Source: Bimastos eiseni (Eukaryota; Annelida; Clitellata; Crassiclitellata; Lumbricidae). From it: DNA of 64,000 nt. Within the stretch, counting starts at the first letter, position 1; each line of letters opens with the position of its first letter. The translations under genes and the position numbers were made by a program. The DNA lies in assembly GCA_959347315.1 (NCBI GenBank), contig OY365807.1:16132874-16196873 (forward strand), given 5' to 3'. Positions 42,401-57,400 of the stretch are shown one piece after another. The notes under the pieces are model-generated. The model ran no database searches. It saw only the letters and a program-made list of their open reading frames with translations, and had not been told where the DNA came from.

Positions 42401-45400
42401 TGAGTACTCTGCACTTCTGATTGAGTGTAACTGGAACTGTCAGTTTTAGTAGTCTTTCTGTATTTCTTTTTGTTTTGTTTAGAATGAAATCAGAAAAGAA
42501 CTCACTGCGAACTTTCACCGACTGAACGTGCTTCTAATGCGAGTTGAGGAGAAACAGAGCAGCTCGAAGAAGGTTGCTCGCAAAGTGGCGACAGTAACAC
42601 TTACAGATGCACAAATACAAGCATCAATAGGTAATTGCTCGAAAGATTAAATCATATTTTCATGGTCAGATTTTTAATTTCTTATATTATAAAATATTTT
42701 TTCAAAGTTCATTGAAACCACAGAAATGTCTGCTGATGTTTGTATTGCAGCAAGCCAGTTATCGATTAAAGGCTCGCTCAGTGGACTACAGTTACTGGAC
42801 CTGACACCAGAGGGCAGCAAGCACCAGAAAGTCCTTCATGTTGGCACTGAACCGTCTGCAACAGTTGGTATGCCTTCAGACACGTTGACCGGCAAAGCAT
42901 TCAGCTTCACCATTAGCCGGCCAAGTTCTATGACAGGTGGTGCAAACAGCCAGTCAAAATCTCAAAGTGTGGGCACCAGCTGTGAAGTGCTGGTTGATCT
43001 GAAAGTTGCATCAGTTTATTACCTTCATGCACCCAACCTACTCCTGGAGGTCTCGCAGTGCATCACCGAGTTCAAGGACTATCTGACAAAGATCCGAACT
43101 TCACTGGCCGTTGCAGCAAAGGAACTTGCGCTTGGGCTTGTGAACAAACTAACCGATGTTCATTCCTCCACACTTTATGAAAGCAACTGGAGTTTAGATG
43201 GAAAACTAAACAGGCAGGAGCCATTCAAATTTTCTCATCACATCTTACTTAACGACTAACGACACTTTAATAATGATCTGCTTTTTTGTATACATTTTAA
43301 TACATGCTCGACCCATTAAAAGGTTGAGTGTTGCCCAATTTAATTTGGTCTGCTCTGATGAATGTTGATTTGCATGTAAATTTTGCAGAAACACTTGACT
43401 GAGAGGCTCTGTTCTATTTGTAGTGAAAAACAAATTTGTCAAAGTGACTGATTTCATAACTCATCGTATCCCTATATGTGATCAGATTTTTTTAATGCAT
43501 TTCTTAAATTACTTAGATTTTGACTGGGACAGGAAGTGCATTAAGCCTTTTCAAGTTTACTGACTTTGCATTTACATTTTCAGATGTAAAATGGTAGATG
43601 GATCTGCAGAGGACCTCATATTCGATGGGCTTTCCTCCTCTGCTGAGAAGGAAGACATGTTTGTTAAGGAAATGGAGATTTCACATCAGATGGATTTTGT
43701 GCTTGATGCCGTTCTTGCTTCACCCATTGTTTTGCTGCCAAAGTCGCCTTCCAGTCATGAAATCCTTGCTTTGTCGCTTGGCAAAATTTTGATTTCAAAT
43801 TCATCCTCAAAATTGAAAACGGATTGCGATGCCGAGGCTTCTGAACAGGACACCGTGATGGTTGAAGTGCGTGATATGTCGGTATACTCTTTGATGCTGG
43901 ATCAGAAAGATATCAGTCAGTGTATGGAGAGTGAGTCCCGCGTTCAAATCTTGCATCAAACGACGCTTGAGCTGACAGTCAATAAGCTGAGACAAAACCT
44001 TCTGAACACTGACTCGGAACTGTCTGACTTTCTGAACGACTCTCCGCGTCTGAACTTGGATGTTCCAAAGCAGCTGTTCCAGGTTAGCGGACAGATCAGT
44101 CCACTGAAACTCGTCTTAACGAAACAGGTGTTTGAGCAGATACTTAAAACACTGGACAACATAACACCAGATGATGACTTTGTTGGTTCCACATCACCTG
44201 TCGACCAGTATTCTGAATCGGGGGCATCAAATATGCAGAAGCTTCAAGAACCGGATATAACGAGCCCAGAACTCAAGACATCTCCTTCACCCACTGCTGA
44301 CAATGGCAGGACATCTGGTGATGATAAACTGCTCATTGTAAAAGGCAACTTCAAACTGCCAATGTTAAATATTGTGATGATGTCGGCGCTTGGAGAGACG
44401 GAGCGTGGTTTGGTTGATCTCAGAATGGAGAATTTCTGTCTGAACATTTTGAATGTACGCTGGTACAAAGCATTGGACATCTGTCTCGAGTCATTGGTCG
44501 TCGAGGACCTGCTTCATGAAAATGAGTCAACAGGACCGCAGTACATCATGCGGTCGCATGGAACCAGTCGTAGAAATGCTTCATTGTACAATCTCTCAAG
44601 GACGTTGTCACTTTCCTGCCCAACCAATTTTCTGGATTTGTCACCACCTCCGATGCCTCCTTCTCTACCTTCGAATCTCTGTCTTCCACAGCAGAACATT
44701 TTTGTCAGAAAAACTAAACGTAATGCTTCATTATCAGAGCAGAAAGAAGAACGGATTTATGCAGAGTAAGCTTTAGTAGAACTACTTTTCCAGTAGCATA
44801 TAATGGGGTCAATTATAGTGAACAGGCTGATATTTGCTGCTATTGTGATGGTTTATAGAGCACACATTGAAGATGACACATTTGAGAATTCATATTTGAG
44901 TAGATATATACTTGAAAAATAGCACAAAGTGTAGCTGTAATGAAAGGAATTTTTCTGATACATTTATGTTCTTGGAATGATTTCTCTTTGGTGTTTTTGC
45001 ATGGGCTGTTAATTTACTTGGTCCCAAATATAATTTAGGCAAACTTTAGGTAACATGAATTTTTAGTTAAATAAAGTTGTGTTTGGATACTAAAGAAAAG
45101 TAAATAGGTATCTGGTGTATGGGGAAATATTTCAAGAATTTTGCTACAATAACTGAATTTTATGAATGTCTGTTGTTTTCATATTGTAAAATGCTTTCCA
45201 TTACATTGCTCAACATTACACTACATATTGTTACAGTAATTTGATGGCAGTCGATTTTACAATTCTGTGTGCCATTACATTTCTGTTTTCACAAATGGAA
45301 GGGATAGTTTAGTAATTTTTTTCAATTTAATAAAATTCTACATAACTCACATTATGCTGCAACAAGTTACATTACAGTGAATGATGTATTTCAGTGACTA

Positions 45401-48400
45401 TCCGTTCACTCCTCCTCCAAGTCCAAGCATTCCACAGATGGATGAAGTTGTGAGAAGGAAACAGGATCCTCTTGTCCACATAAAAGTTAAACTCATCGAT
45501 AAGAAATGCCCAGACTTTGAAACAAAGTTCAACAAGGTGAACTTTTAGAGCTAGTGTGTTACAAATTTGAAAACATGCTTCTGTATAATGTAATCTGAAG
45601 ACTTAAATGTAGAAGAGTGATCAAGCTCAAATATGCAACTTGGAAATATAAAGTTTGTCAGTTGATTGCTCTTACCCATGAGTTCCTTGAAATTTTGCAA
45701 CCTTTTGAAACTGAGTACTTCTGTTTTCAAAAGTTCTTTGATTAAATACTTACCTCTGTGTCTTTTTGTTATCAAAAATATTAGTGTTATATTTAGTTTG
45801 TGTTTAAGTTTATGTTTTTTAAACCGCGATATTCGTATATGACTGAAGAATTTTAGTGGGTTAATTCTACTTTTGTCATAGATTTTGTCTTTACTGTATT
45901 AGTTAACCTCACTGTTTTGTAATTGAACATGCTTATGACACCCTGTAAGAACTTCTCAGAGGCAATCTTCACAGCCTCATTAGGAGCGTTGGCTACTTTT
46001 AGATGCTAGCATCTCAGTTGATCTCATTTCAACTGAATGCATAATGAAATATAGTAGAGTGAATCTTTAAAAGGCACAGGATTTTATGTTAAAACTAATG
46101 CCAGTGTTTTCATTGTTGGTTAATTGTAGGTTAATCGAACTGTTGCTGTTGACTTCAACTGTCTGGAAACTCAAATCAACTTAGAAACATGGGTTCTTGC
46201 CCTAGAGTTTCTTGGAATTGGAGGAAAAGTATGGGATCCAGAAATGTTTACTCAGAAAGCTCAGCTGGCCAGGGAGACTCCTGTGCCTTTGGCAAGTATG
46301 TATAATTCAAGAAAGCTTTTCATTGGATTTTTTTGAGTGTATTTGATCTAAAGACATGTACATTTTTTAAACATGTTTTTAACAAGACATTATTTATCAT
46401 TATTTTTTATAAATCCTTGTTATCATCATTATTTGAGTCTATTGCAGGGAATGCAGTCTTTCGTGACCACATGACAAAACCTATTTCCTTTGCATATAAT
46501 TAAGTCTATTTAATGTTGTGTTTATATACGTTACCTAGCAATACCAATTGTACAGATATAAATTCTCTTAATGGAGTGCTTTGTGGTTTTGTGAAGTATG
46601 AATGCAACTCTGAGCAATATTTATGTCTAACATTTATAGTCAAGTGTTTGTATTCATCAGTCAGGTCCATCCGAATATATCAAATTAAAAATATAAATGC
46701 TTTTAGCAATATTTAGGAATTTGAAGACAGCAAAGCTGACAGACGTTATGATGGTAGATGTCATCTTTGAGTAGGAGTAACAGAGACTCATTTTTTGGAA
46801 TTAATTAATTGCTTTACTTCTGTAACTGATTTTATTAGCTTGCTTTACCAGTGACTAGATTTGACAGTGTTATATAAAATTTTCTGTTATGACATTTTTT
46901 GGATTATTATACACTTGTGCATTTATGATTTTTATTTTGTTTTATGTTTTTTTTATCAGCTTTGAAATATATATATAAAGTGATCAACTTTTGACTTTTT
47001 TGTTTTGTGAATTAAATTTAAAAAATTATTTTAACATGTTGGTATTTAAAAAAATTAAGTGTTTTCTTTTCTATGAACTATTAATGATGAAATTCTTCAT
47101 TGTGGCTGCCATAGAATTTTAGCTACACTCGTTTATAATTAACTAAGAAATGGTGTCTTTCAAAAATTTTCAGGGTTTAGCTTTGTTTTTTATTTGGAAC
47201 TTAAAACACTTTAGTTGATTTAATGGGTGAAAAAAATTCACCGCTGCCATAGTGAACCCTGCCATATCTTGCATTGCCTTACTTACTTTGCCAGACCTTG
47301 CATTGTAGAAGACTATGTTGCAATTAGCATGCTTTCTGTTTCAGCTTTGGCCGATCAGGAAATTATAAACATGGAGATTGATCTCAAAGTGCAGAGTCTG
47401 TCACTTGTGCTAAACAAGCGAGAGTACCAGCTGGCAAAAGCCAGCGTGACAACTTTCGAAGCACATGTCAGTACCCGTGACACGAATTTTGACGTGAAGG
47501 GTCAACTGGGAAGCGTGTCGCTGCAGGACTCGTCACCAAATGGAAATCTCTATAGGGAAAGATTTATTACAACTGGACACAAAGCAGTGGACTTCCACGT
47601 TTTCAAGTACAGTAGCAGCATTAAAATCACTAAAGCAAACACGCGTTAAGTATATTTAAATGGTGATTATTCCCTAGGACTTTGCAAACGTATGGTGTTC
47701 TGTGCTATTCTGTTCTTAGTCCTCTCGTGTTTGCATTATACACTGCATGACTAAGAAATCTTATCCATAATCAGGGTTGCTGATATTGCAGTCAGGCATG
47801 CTGAAACTTCAAATGGATCGAAACTCTTTGGCTAGAGCAGATTTGAACATACATGTAATATTATGACTCTTGTACATAAATCACTGCATTTGCTTCCTTT
47901 TCACCAAAGAATCTCAAATTCAGACACTGATTCTGCAACACTTTTGTGAAATTATCTGCATATTGCTTGCTTGTAGGTTAACATTTTATTATTGGCGAAC
48001 TGTAACACGATTTTTCTTGTGTAGGCAGTGGTTTTGTGATGGACTTAAAATGGCACTATGTCAGGCATCTAGGTACATATGTTCATGTACTGAATGAGCA
48101 ATTGTTTGAGTTTGACCCCTGCCTTTTCTGTAGGTATGGAATGCCAGATCCTGATGCGTTGCGTGAGTTTGATGTGAGCGTAACGTTGAACATGACGTCC
48201 GTCTGGTACATTCACACGCATCGATTCCTTCAGGAGATATTGGCCTTTGCACAGAACTTCAATCAGTTGCAGGACTACCTTGGAAGGAGTCGAGCTGCCT
48301 TTACTGGAAGAAAAGTTGGTACTTTCTAAATCAATGATAGTTCATCTCTGCCAAGTTGTGCTTTTGTAGTTTTTTTATCTTTGTAGGTTTGTTTATAATT

Positions 48401-51400
48401 CATTTTTTTGAAATATTTGTTTATATCGAGCCATGCAGCTCATAAAAGACAATTTTTTGCCTTTTGAGGTTCTTAACAGAATCTGTACAAAAATAACTAC
48501 AGACATGTTTGTGTGTACTTTTAGCGTTGCTACCTGGGCTTTTACCTAAAGACCCAGTAGCCTCATCAGCTTAGTTCAATATAATCTAACTCACTAAGTC
48601 TGTTAGATTGCCATGTATCAGTTTACAAGGTACTATACTGGCTGCAGACTAACTTGTTGAACATTGGATTTTTATACTAAGTAAACATTTGCTAGGATTA
48701 CAATACTACCTAGCATGTGCAGTGCGTTTAGGGTTACCAAATCTTTTGACTTTGAACGACTGTTTCTATAATTACTTTTCTTCTGGTTCACTGAAGATTA
48801 CTGAGTCGGCATCTCACAACGCTAGGATTAAGATGAACGTTGACGCAGGCGCTCCGGTCATTCTCATCCCTCACAGTTCGCGTACAAAGGATGTTCTTGT
48901 CTTGGATCTTGGAAAGCTGCGCGTTCTCAACAAGTTCCTCTTTGACAGCGACAGTCAGCTCCATGAATCGAGCGAACTGAAAGAGCCGGAGTCCAAGAAC
49001 AAACGGACAAAAGTGAAGAGTCCTCCGCAATCTCCTTCCATTTTCAACCGGGATAGTGTCATGAGTCAGAGTTTCTATGGAAGTCTGGAAATGCCTAGGC
49101 GAAAGCATGGTGATGCTGCTCCCATGCTGTCTGATCCGACCTCTTCCACCATCACAGGACTTTTTTCGTTGCTCAGCAGCAGTCACATCAGATATACAAC
49201 AAATCTTGGCCGATGTGTCGCAGGAACGACGGCGTCAACTCTATCGTCCACCAGTCTGCCATTTGCCTCTGTGGAGGAGAAAAATTCTGACAAGGCATCG
49301 TCACATGCATCGAGCGACGTGGAAGACTACAGGTGTCTCTTGGACGTGATGCAGATTGAACTGTTTGACATGGAGGTCTATTCCGCTGAGTGGCTGGAAA
49401 AATTGTCGTGCACAAACCCAAAGGCTGACGACTTGGTGTTTCCATCATTTGTGATCACAAGACAGGTATGTTTCTTTGCTCTTTCTACTCTGAAACATGG
49501 GAGCTTTATTGTCCTTATAAAGAAGCGAGATCTTAAGATGCGTGTATTTGGGTCAGAAATTTTGAAAACAGTGTTTTACAGGACATGTTGAAGAGTATAA
49601 CATAGTATGTCATGATGTGTGCTTTATGTAGTGTAATATTTTACAAGTCATGTTACTTTGTATATTATGGTGTGATGTAGTGCATTACGTGTTAAAAAAT
49701 TAAATTAGTACTAGAATGGTATCTCAAATCCTTGAAAACACAACAGTTCAGCAGCTTATTTATAATTGTATTGTGTTTTATAGTTTATCGTCTTTAGCAT
49801 GTTAACAGTTTAAATAATTTTGTTTCACATTGCTTTCCATTTTTCCAGGTTAAGATCGATCTTAAAGTGGCATTATTTAAATGTCTGGTTAGATTACTTG
49901 ATTAATTATACATTAATTAGTTAATAATGTGTATGCATGGTAGTGTTTAATGACTTGGTATTTTGCCTCAGCACCGTAAAATACTGAAGGAAAGATGTCG
50001 TCTGTGCTTGGAAGTGAGGAGAAACCTTGACGCTGATTTAAGTCATGCTGTTCCTGACATCAGTGTCAACGGCAAACTGTCGTCTGTCCAGCTCATCCTT
50101 GATACGAAACAGTACCAGCTGATACGAGGGCTCCTGGCACACAACTTCGGCGAACAGCTCGAAGAACTCCAGAGCCAATTGATGTCGCATCTAAAAGATC
50201 CGAAGGCAATTGTGTGTATCTCTTTCAAGACTTTTTTATAGTAATAATAAAAATAATGATTTGATAATAATATAAATTTCTTAGATTCATATTGACGAAC
50301 TGCGGTATATGATTACATGAAATGGTAGAAACATGTAAGTACAAGTTCAACAAGAGTCAATTTTATTACTATGTCAGCCTGTTTGGCACCACTGTTCATC
50401 ATACCATCACCCCTAGGGAGTGGAAGGCTGAGTCGCCCTTGTGGGCTAGCGGGTTTTGAATCCATGTCCTTCTGTTCTTCATGCCTGTATATTACCATAA
50501 AACCATCATAATATATGGCACCAATTAAGAAGCTCACACCAAGCATAAGTAGCTTTCCATCCAGAGTTGATAGTGGACAACAGGTTAAGAGTTCCTGTTG
50601 CATTGAAAGTGAGGAATGAAAGGTGATTGAGTTAACAGCCGGTCGCTCTTTTCTGTATATTCTTTTATTGATGTTTTGTTTATATGAGCCAAAAAATCAT
50701 ATTTTTTCACTTGAAGCATCATGACTATTGATTGATGGATTATATATGGATCATTGTCATTACTTTATGAAAGTCAATTAGGTTTGATTGATATCAATGA
50801 CCAGTGCTGCAGGTGTTGTTGTTAAGTGTATCTTTGATTGTTGTAGGAATGAGTTTTAAACAGGTTTAAGTATTTTATTTCAGAATGTTACATGGTATGA
50901 TTTGCTTATGTTTCAGCCGGTTCTTAGTGGAAATTTATCAATTGGGCTTTCCATAAATCTTGATCTTGAGAATGTTGAGCTCAGTCTATTGCTCGCTCAT
51001 GAAGACTCTGGCTGCCAGGAAGTGTCGCTTGCCAAGTTCGACTTTGTTCGATCAAATCTGAAGATCGAGACCCGCTCTGATGGATCAAAAGAAGTCGGAT
51101 TGGTGTCACATGAGATTAAAGTTCATGACACTAGATTCAAAGGTAGCTCACGATTGCTTCTAGATTTTTATTCTGATTTTTACAGATTTCATCAATTTTT
51201 TAATATTTGTCATTTCTGTCAGTATGACATAAATTAAATCATATGCTAAATTTATTTAATTAGATATTGTCTTTTTACTGCAATTGGTCACTAGCTTGTG
51301 ATCATTCTTCAGTGAACTGTAATCAAAGATTTAGAATATTTATTAAAATTGAACCTGTTAAACCAGCAGAGTTTGAAGTTTTAATGGAAACTTCATACAT

Positions 51401-54400
51401 TGTATCTTTTTTCATTAAATTTGTTGACATTTGTCTTATATACAGTTTCTGCTTGTCATTAAGTCTAACTTGTTTTATTTCTGTCAGGTTAGTATGTTTT
51501 GGTGCACTTGAAGGGTACAATGAGGGAGCTATATAAATAGCCATGTGTATATGAACATAGATGTTCCATGAATGTTGTAAATGCAGAGTGATCTATTGCT
51601 TCTTTGTCATGATGTGTGCTTTATGTAGTGTAATATTTTACAAGTCATGTTACTTTGTATATTATGGTGTGATGTAGCGCATTACGTGTTAAAAAATTAA
51701 ATTAGTACTAGAATGATATTTTGAATCCTTGAAAACACAACAGTTCAGCAGCTGTATTTATAATTGTATTGTGTTTTATAGTTTATCGTCTTTAGCATGT
51801 TAACAGTTTAAATAACTTTGCTTGACATTGCTTTCCATTTTTCCAGGTTAAGATCTGTGTTCATGATCTTTTCAGACTTACCCGTCAACGTTCGTCCAAA
51901 CATGTTTTCCGAGATACTGCGTTCAGCACCTAGTTGTGGTAACCAGAGATCACTACAGTTGGAGCTACACTGTCGACTCAACAGAAGCTGCAACCGCTAC
52001 ACAATTCTTCTGAACAACATGCGTGTGTTTGGGATCTTCGATTGGTTGCTTGCCGTTAAAGATTTCTTGACTCAGAATCCAGATGATCCTTTTAAAGATG
52101 GTATAATCTCTTCTTTTTGTGTGCAGACTATTCTCATATATTTTAACACCATCAATAGGAAAACTATATTTGAGCAAATGGGTTTATTAATACTGATTCA
52201 CTGCTGTGTGTTTGACAGATTGATGCAAGCTATTCTTATGATAGTTTTAACACTTCTATTACAGGAAACACATTTGATTTATTTATTTTATATTTTATCA
52301 CTTAAGAGCAGACTTCTGAGATGTTCATAAACTGCTCAGATGTACTTTCAATTCATCCTGTTCAAAACTTTGTTGGTAATAAAAAATTGTTTGTTGAATT
52401 ACAGTAATGTTTCCAAAATCACTTTTGTTGGATATTATATTATGAGCAGCATTTTCTTATGTAATAATGGTTTAACAATGTTTGCAAATATTTTGACATG
52501 TTTACTGTAGACAAAGAGCTGAAAGAGCAAGGAGCCAGTAGTCAAACGAATATGTTTGTTGCAAACAGTGGGAGCATTGTCACAAAGCGAATTCCTGCTA
52601 TTGAACAGGTTTGGGTAATTGAAAGTTGTATACTTTAGTTGCATAAGACTTTCACTACTATTTGTCAACTGTGTGTGAATGATCCAAAGCTAGAAGTTGT
52701 TGGCCATGGTAATTGTATTTTAGTTATTTAGTATTAATTACTTATTTAATTGTTCATGTTACCTTACTATGCAAAACAGACTTAACAGATGTTTAGAAAT
52801 GCATTAGTTAAATCTCTGATTTTCAGTACCTTTGAAGGTTCTTAGATGATTTTTTTGTCAATGATCAAATGCATTAACAAGATACATGTACTGTAACAAT
52901 CATTGATTTACCAGTAACTTGGAGTTTGATGGAATGTGCTTAGACTATTTGTCTGCCTTCTCTCAAAACCTCTCTTTTGTCAAATTATGGGTACATAAAT
53001 GATCAAAGATTTGCTTTGCGTTGTACCACTGCCCTGTTAATAATATCAAATCTGATCTGACGACTTTGATATCAATGTTATTGTAATTCACAACTGCAAC
53101 CACCAATCTACAGTTACTTCAAATGACCACTGATTGAGGCCATAAAATATTTTAACGATTGGAGAAGCCCAATCATCAATTGTGGCGAAGACATAGTTAC
53201 AGCAAGCCCAATCAAAGTCAGATAAGTGACGGAAACCATGAAGTGGGTGGGTAAGCAGAATGTGTTGTACGAGTTTAGAAGATGAAGGACATTAGTAAGT
53301 AAGTAATTTAGTATGTTCTTTATTAGGAATGCCTGCAAGCGCACAGCACGTACATAAAACGGATACAAGCGAGTGAGGAAATGGACAGATTATACAGATA
53401 TTTGACTGTGAATTGCAAGGCTTTGGTCCAGCTTCCTAATAATTGCAGCAGTGCAGCACAGTTATTATAGTCTACAGACACTTTTCATGTGAATTTCTTG
53501 TGTGTGTTGTTAGAAGGAGCCATTACTTGAGTTGTGCATAAACATGACGAACACTGAACTCGTGATCGTAGAGAACTCTTCTGACAGGGATACCAATGCC
53601 ATCATTATGAAAGTGAGTAGCTGTCTTTCAGTATTGCATTCCAATTGGTTACTTTTTGTCATGTTTACAACAAATTTCAGTTACAACATATTTCTGTTTT
53701 TCCTTCAGTGATTTTAAAATCATCTTATTTTAGAGGTGTTAATTCCTTATTTTCCTGTTTTACTTGAAATTTATATTTTACAATAAATAGAAATTTTGTA
53801 TGATGGAATTGATATTCATTAATCCAAGGTGTGATAGATGAAACTTGTTACAAACAGAAATGTCTTGTGTCAAATTAGAAGTCCAGTCTCGTATTAGCTG
53901 ATGACCGAAAGGAGATAACAAAATAGAGGCAGGGTAAAAATATATTTTCTATTTATTGCAGTAGCAGAGACATAATATTTTACGAGAGTATTTAATTGGT
54001 TTTTGAAGTCGTATTTATGTTTTTGTTTTTCATTTTATGTTTATTTAATACTGACTGTTTATTTTGTAGGGAACAGCTTTGATCAGCTATCGCCAGAAGC
54101 GTGATCGGCTTCTCATGTGTAATCTGCAGAGTCTGGAGGTCTTTTCTTGCTCACTTGCGGCCGAGGAGGAGACGGCACTGTCGATCATTGATCCAATGAG
54201 TTTAAATATTGAGTTGAATAAAGTCCAAGACCAGCAGAACAGTTCAGCTGGGCTGCTTGATGCCGCCTGCTACGAAGATCGGCCACCAATCCTTGAAGTA
54301 GGTTTTTATAGAGGATGTGGTATTGTGAATGACCTGGTGGTATTCTGAATGACCTGGTGGCATTCTGAATAACCTGGTGGTAATGCACCCGACCACTTAG

Positions 54401-57400
54401 CACTGATCTCTTACCTCTGATTCCCCTTTTTTGAATCTTTCTTCCAGATGTGAAATTGTTGGAACATCACCTGTTCTCTGGTTCCTTCATTCATGCTGTT
54501 CCCCTTTAGAGGTGTTCTGATACATTATATCTTTTTAGTGTCTTACTATTCACATCATCCATATATAGGGAGTTGAACCTCAGTTGCATAACTAGGAAAC
54601 GAGCTCATAAGCAATAGGAGTTGATTTTGGTTGCAGCTCTGAACAATTGACTGTGTGTTATATAATTATCCTCTTATATTATTTGATTTTTGCCACTTTG
54701 TATATCTTAGAGGGGCACTATGTGTATGAGTGCAATGAGTTCATGAGAGTTGTATAAAAGGTACTTTGTTAAGTGCCTTGATAATAACAATAATAATAAT
54801 AACCACAGTTTATATGACACTGTAACATGGCCATACCGCTACAAGAGCACCTCAAACGAATTGGACTGACAGAACTCATAAGCAGCCATAAACGTCGCTC
54901 CTCCTAAGCCTTGATACATAAATGCAAATACTTTCATGCATTCAAACATACAGGCCTAGCTATCTGAACATTTGTATTGCACCATTTAAGAATCTCTCAA
55001 ATAGCACAGTTTGCTTGAATTGAAAGAGGTTGACAACTTTTTGTGGTGGATTTTCTTGTTCAGGTTAGCTTCCAAAGACTGAGTATTCGACTATCATACA
55101 ATGATATCAAGCTTTTCTCTGCAATTCTAAACTCCATGCCTAAACAGCTTCTGAGGGCCAAGAATCCCGCTCCACCTCCTCGAAATGCCAGTCAAGGTGC
55201 AGCCAATTCTTTTTTTCAGTGTTATTACTTTTACTATTTTAAGCCTACAAGTGTTAAGCAACTGGGATGATGTGAAATCTATCAAGAGAACAGAAAATAA
55301 ATTGGGATTGGACGATTATTATTATTATTAATCTTTTTTTTTTATATGCAGTGTTTGAATTATGTACAAGCATCTAAAATTTGTCAAATTTCTTCAAGCA
55401 TTGCAAATAGTGGTTATCTTGATCATCGTTTTGTCATTGTCATCATCTTCATCAGAAAGAGTTAATCTCGATGCTGTTTAAGAAAATTGTTATTGATAGC
55501 ATTGAAGATTTTTCTTCATATCTTCTGTGCCACCCAACTGCATTATTTTTGACTGTACCTGTTATATTTTTATTTCTGTTATTAAATTATTATTATTATT
55601 ATGTTATTGTATATCTAAACTTTTAAAATCCCAATTAGAGTGCCTCCAAACATGTTTGATAGCAGTTGTTTATGACATATGAATTTCTCTGTCCAGCCAT
55701 TTTAGTTGCAAAGCTAGAAGACTTGGGCTTTGTAACGTCCGACTGTGAGGCAGCCCTTAAGAGGAGCAAAGGCCAGCTGGAGAATGCGGCATTGTGGCTG
55801 ACAGAAAATGTGAAACCAATTCCCAGAGGAGGAACAAAGACCCTTTTTAACATATCAGGATTCGAGGTAACACAATGGCTGGATGTTAGGAAAGATTATG
55901 TCAGATATCATCATTTTACTCTGTACAGGCACTATGCTTTTCCATATTTCCTTTGAGAACAAAACAAAGTCAGAGAATCAGAGAAGCTCTTATAAGCGAT
56001 CTGTCCAATTAAATTGTGTGTGGCACGGTGGCCGATTGGTTAGAGCGGTCGACCCGTAGTGCTCAGTGTGCGCTGAGTGAGCAGGTTCGACCCTTGTTCG
56101 AGGAGTCACTGTGCAGGAACCTTGAGCAAGTCCAATTGTACAACTGCAATTGCGCTGTCGAGGCATGTGCACTTCTGAGCAGAAGCGGTTGGAAGAAGGC
56201 GATATCAAATTTCAGAATGTATAAATGACATCATGTTGCATTATGTTACATTAGATCACATTGTTTCACATTATAGCACTTTCCACGTTTAAAGTGTTTA
56301 TTGTTAAAATTATAATACGAAATTGTTATTATTTTCTGTTTGTTTTGTAGTGTTATTCTCATTACAGACGTACAATTCATTGAATTTGAATAATTCAGTT
56401 ATGAATTCATTAATTTTACTTGTTGTTCTCAACAGTTAGTAATAAAACATAGTACACACAGATACAAGGGACAGACCCAGAATGGACTGCTTGCATTGCA
56501 TAAATCAGTTTGATCTCTCTTAAGTTAATTAATTTCTTGCAGCGTATTTATTTCTTTGTCGTTGAAATAGTAATTTGCAGAAAGTTTAAACGGCCAATTC
56601 ATCATATAACATAATTGAGCATTTATATACACAATGTTTACTTCTAAATGACTAATAAAAATCGGATGTTGTTCTATTATTAAAAACTGTTTCTGAATAG
56701 ATAAAGGAGGGAACAGTTTCTTTGTGCTTAATCGACGACTGCCAGGATGCAGATGTTCCATTGGCAGAAATCGTCTTCAGTGACATCTATACGCTGCATC
56801 GCTTTCTTCCCCACGGTCAAGGCAAGGCAAAGTTCATGCTGATTGGAGATTACTACAACCGGTCACTTTCTGGCTGGGAACCATTCCTCGAAAAGTTAAA
56901 GTAAGTGCTACTGAATTTTGTCAGATATTTTGATGTTTTTAGCTGAGCTCTTCATTGTCAAATCATGTGACCAATAATGAAAGGTATTCATTGTAATGAG
57001 AACCGGTAGTTGAATTCTGGTAGCCATTTTAGCTTTTCAAATCATTCAGTTGTAATACGTTTTCTTTATTAAATTACACACATGAGCATTCAACTTATGC
57101 TTTGCATAGTTCAATTTACTTGGAATTATTTCGAGTAGAGCCAAACCATGGGTCAAGCCTTTATGTGGCATTTTAATTTCTTTAGTTTAGGTGATAAAAT
57201 GAATCTGAGGACTTCTTCATTCATTTGATGCACTTTCATAGGATGCCTATACTTAACAGTCTCTCTCTAAGCCGAGCCTCTGCAAAAGGAAGTAATGCTC
57301 AAGTGTTACTGAAAGGTATCTGTAGTGTCCCTGACAAGATGCAGAGAGGGGCTATTCTAGATCGATGACATGTGTAATAGATGATTATTTTAGTTGAGCA

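Larger units (their letters stand above)
49972..55866 (+). other. VPS13D: VPS13D exons 37-44 (up to and including the UBA domain)
   Basis: Exons: 49972-50211, 50917-51142, 51876-52100, 52511-52608, 53514-53612, 54070-54297, 55064-55196 and 55697-55866. Landmarks: [98 protein letters not shown] and [18 protein letters not shown]. All phases agree. Exon 39 (51876) uses the second of two acceptors: the upstream one at 51846 lies inside a duplicated intron segment and would bring an immediate stop. Confidence 0.9.

Noticed and set aside
43584..44765. Several overlapping open frames on both strands here.
   Set aside because: They are shadows of VPS13D exon 31, whose frame alone continues in phase into exon 32 and matches the family.
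51818..51875. Extension of VPS13D exon 39 upstream to the acceptor at 51846.
   Set aside because: From the phase-1 end of exon 38 it creates an immediate TAA. Only the acceptor at 51875 keeps the conserved frame.
56026..56110. A functional tRNA gene.
   Set aside because: Only the A and B boxes are tRNA-like. No cloverleaf closes and a retroposon tail follows, so it was called a SINE.
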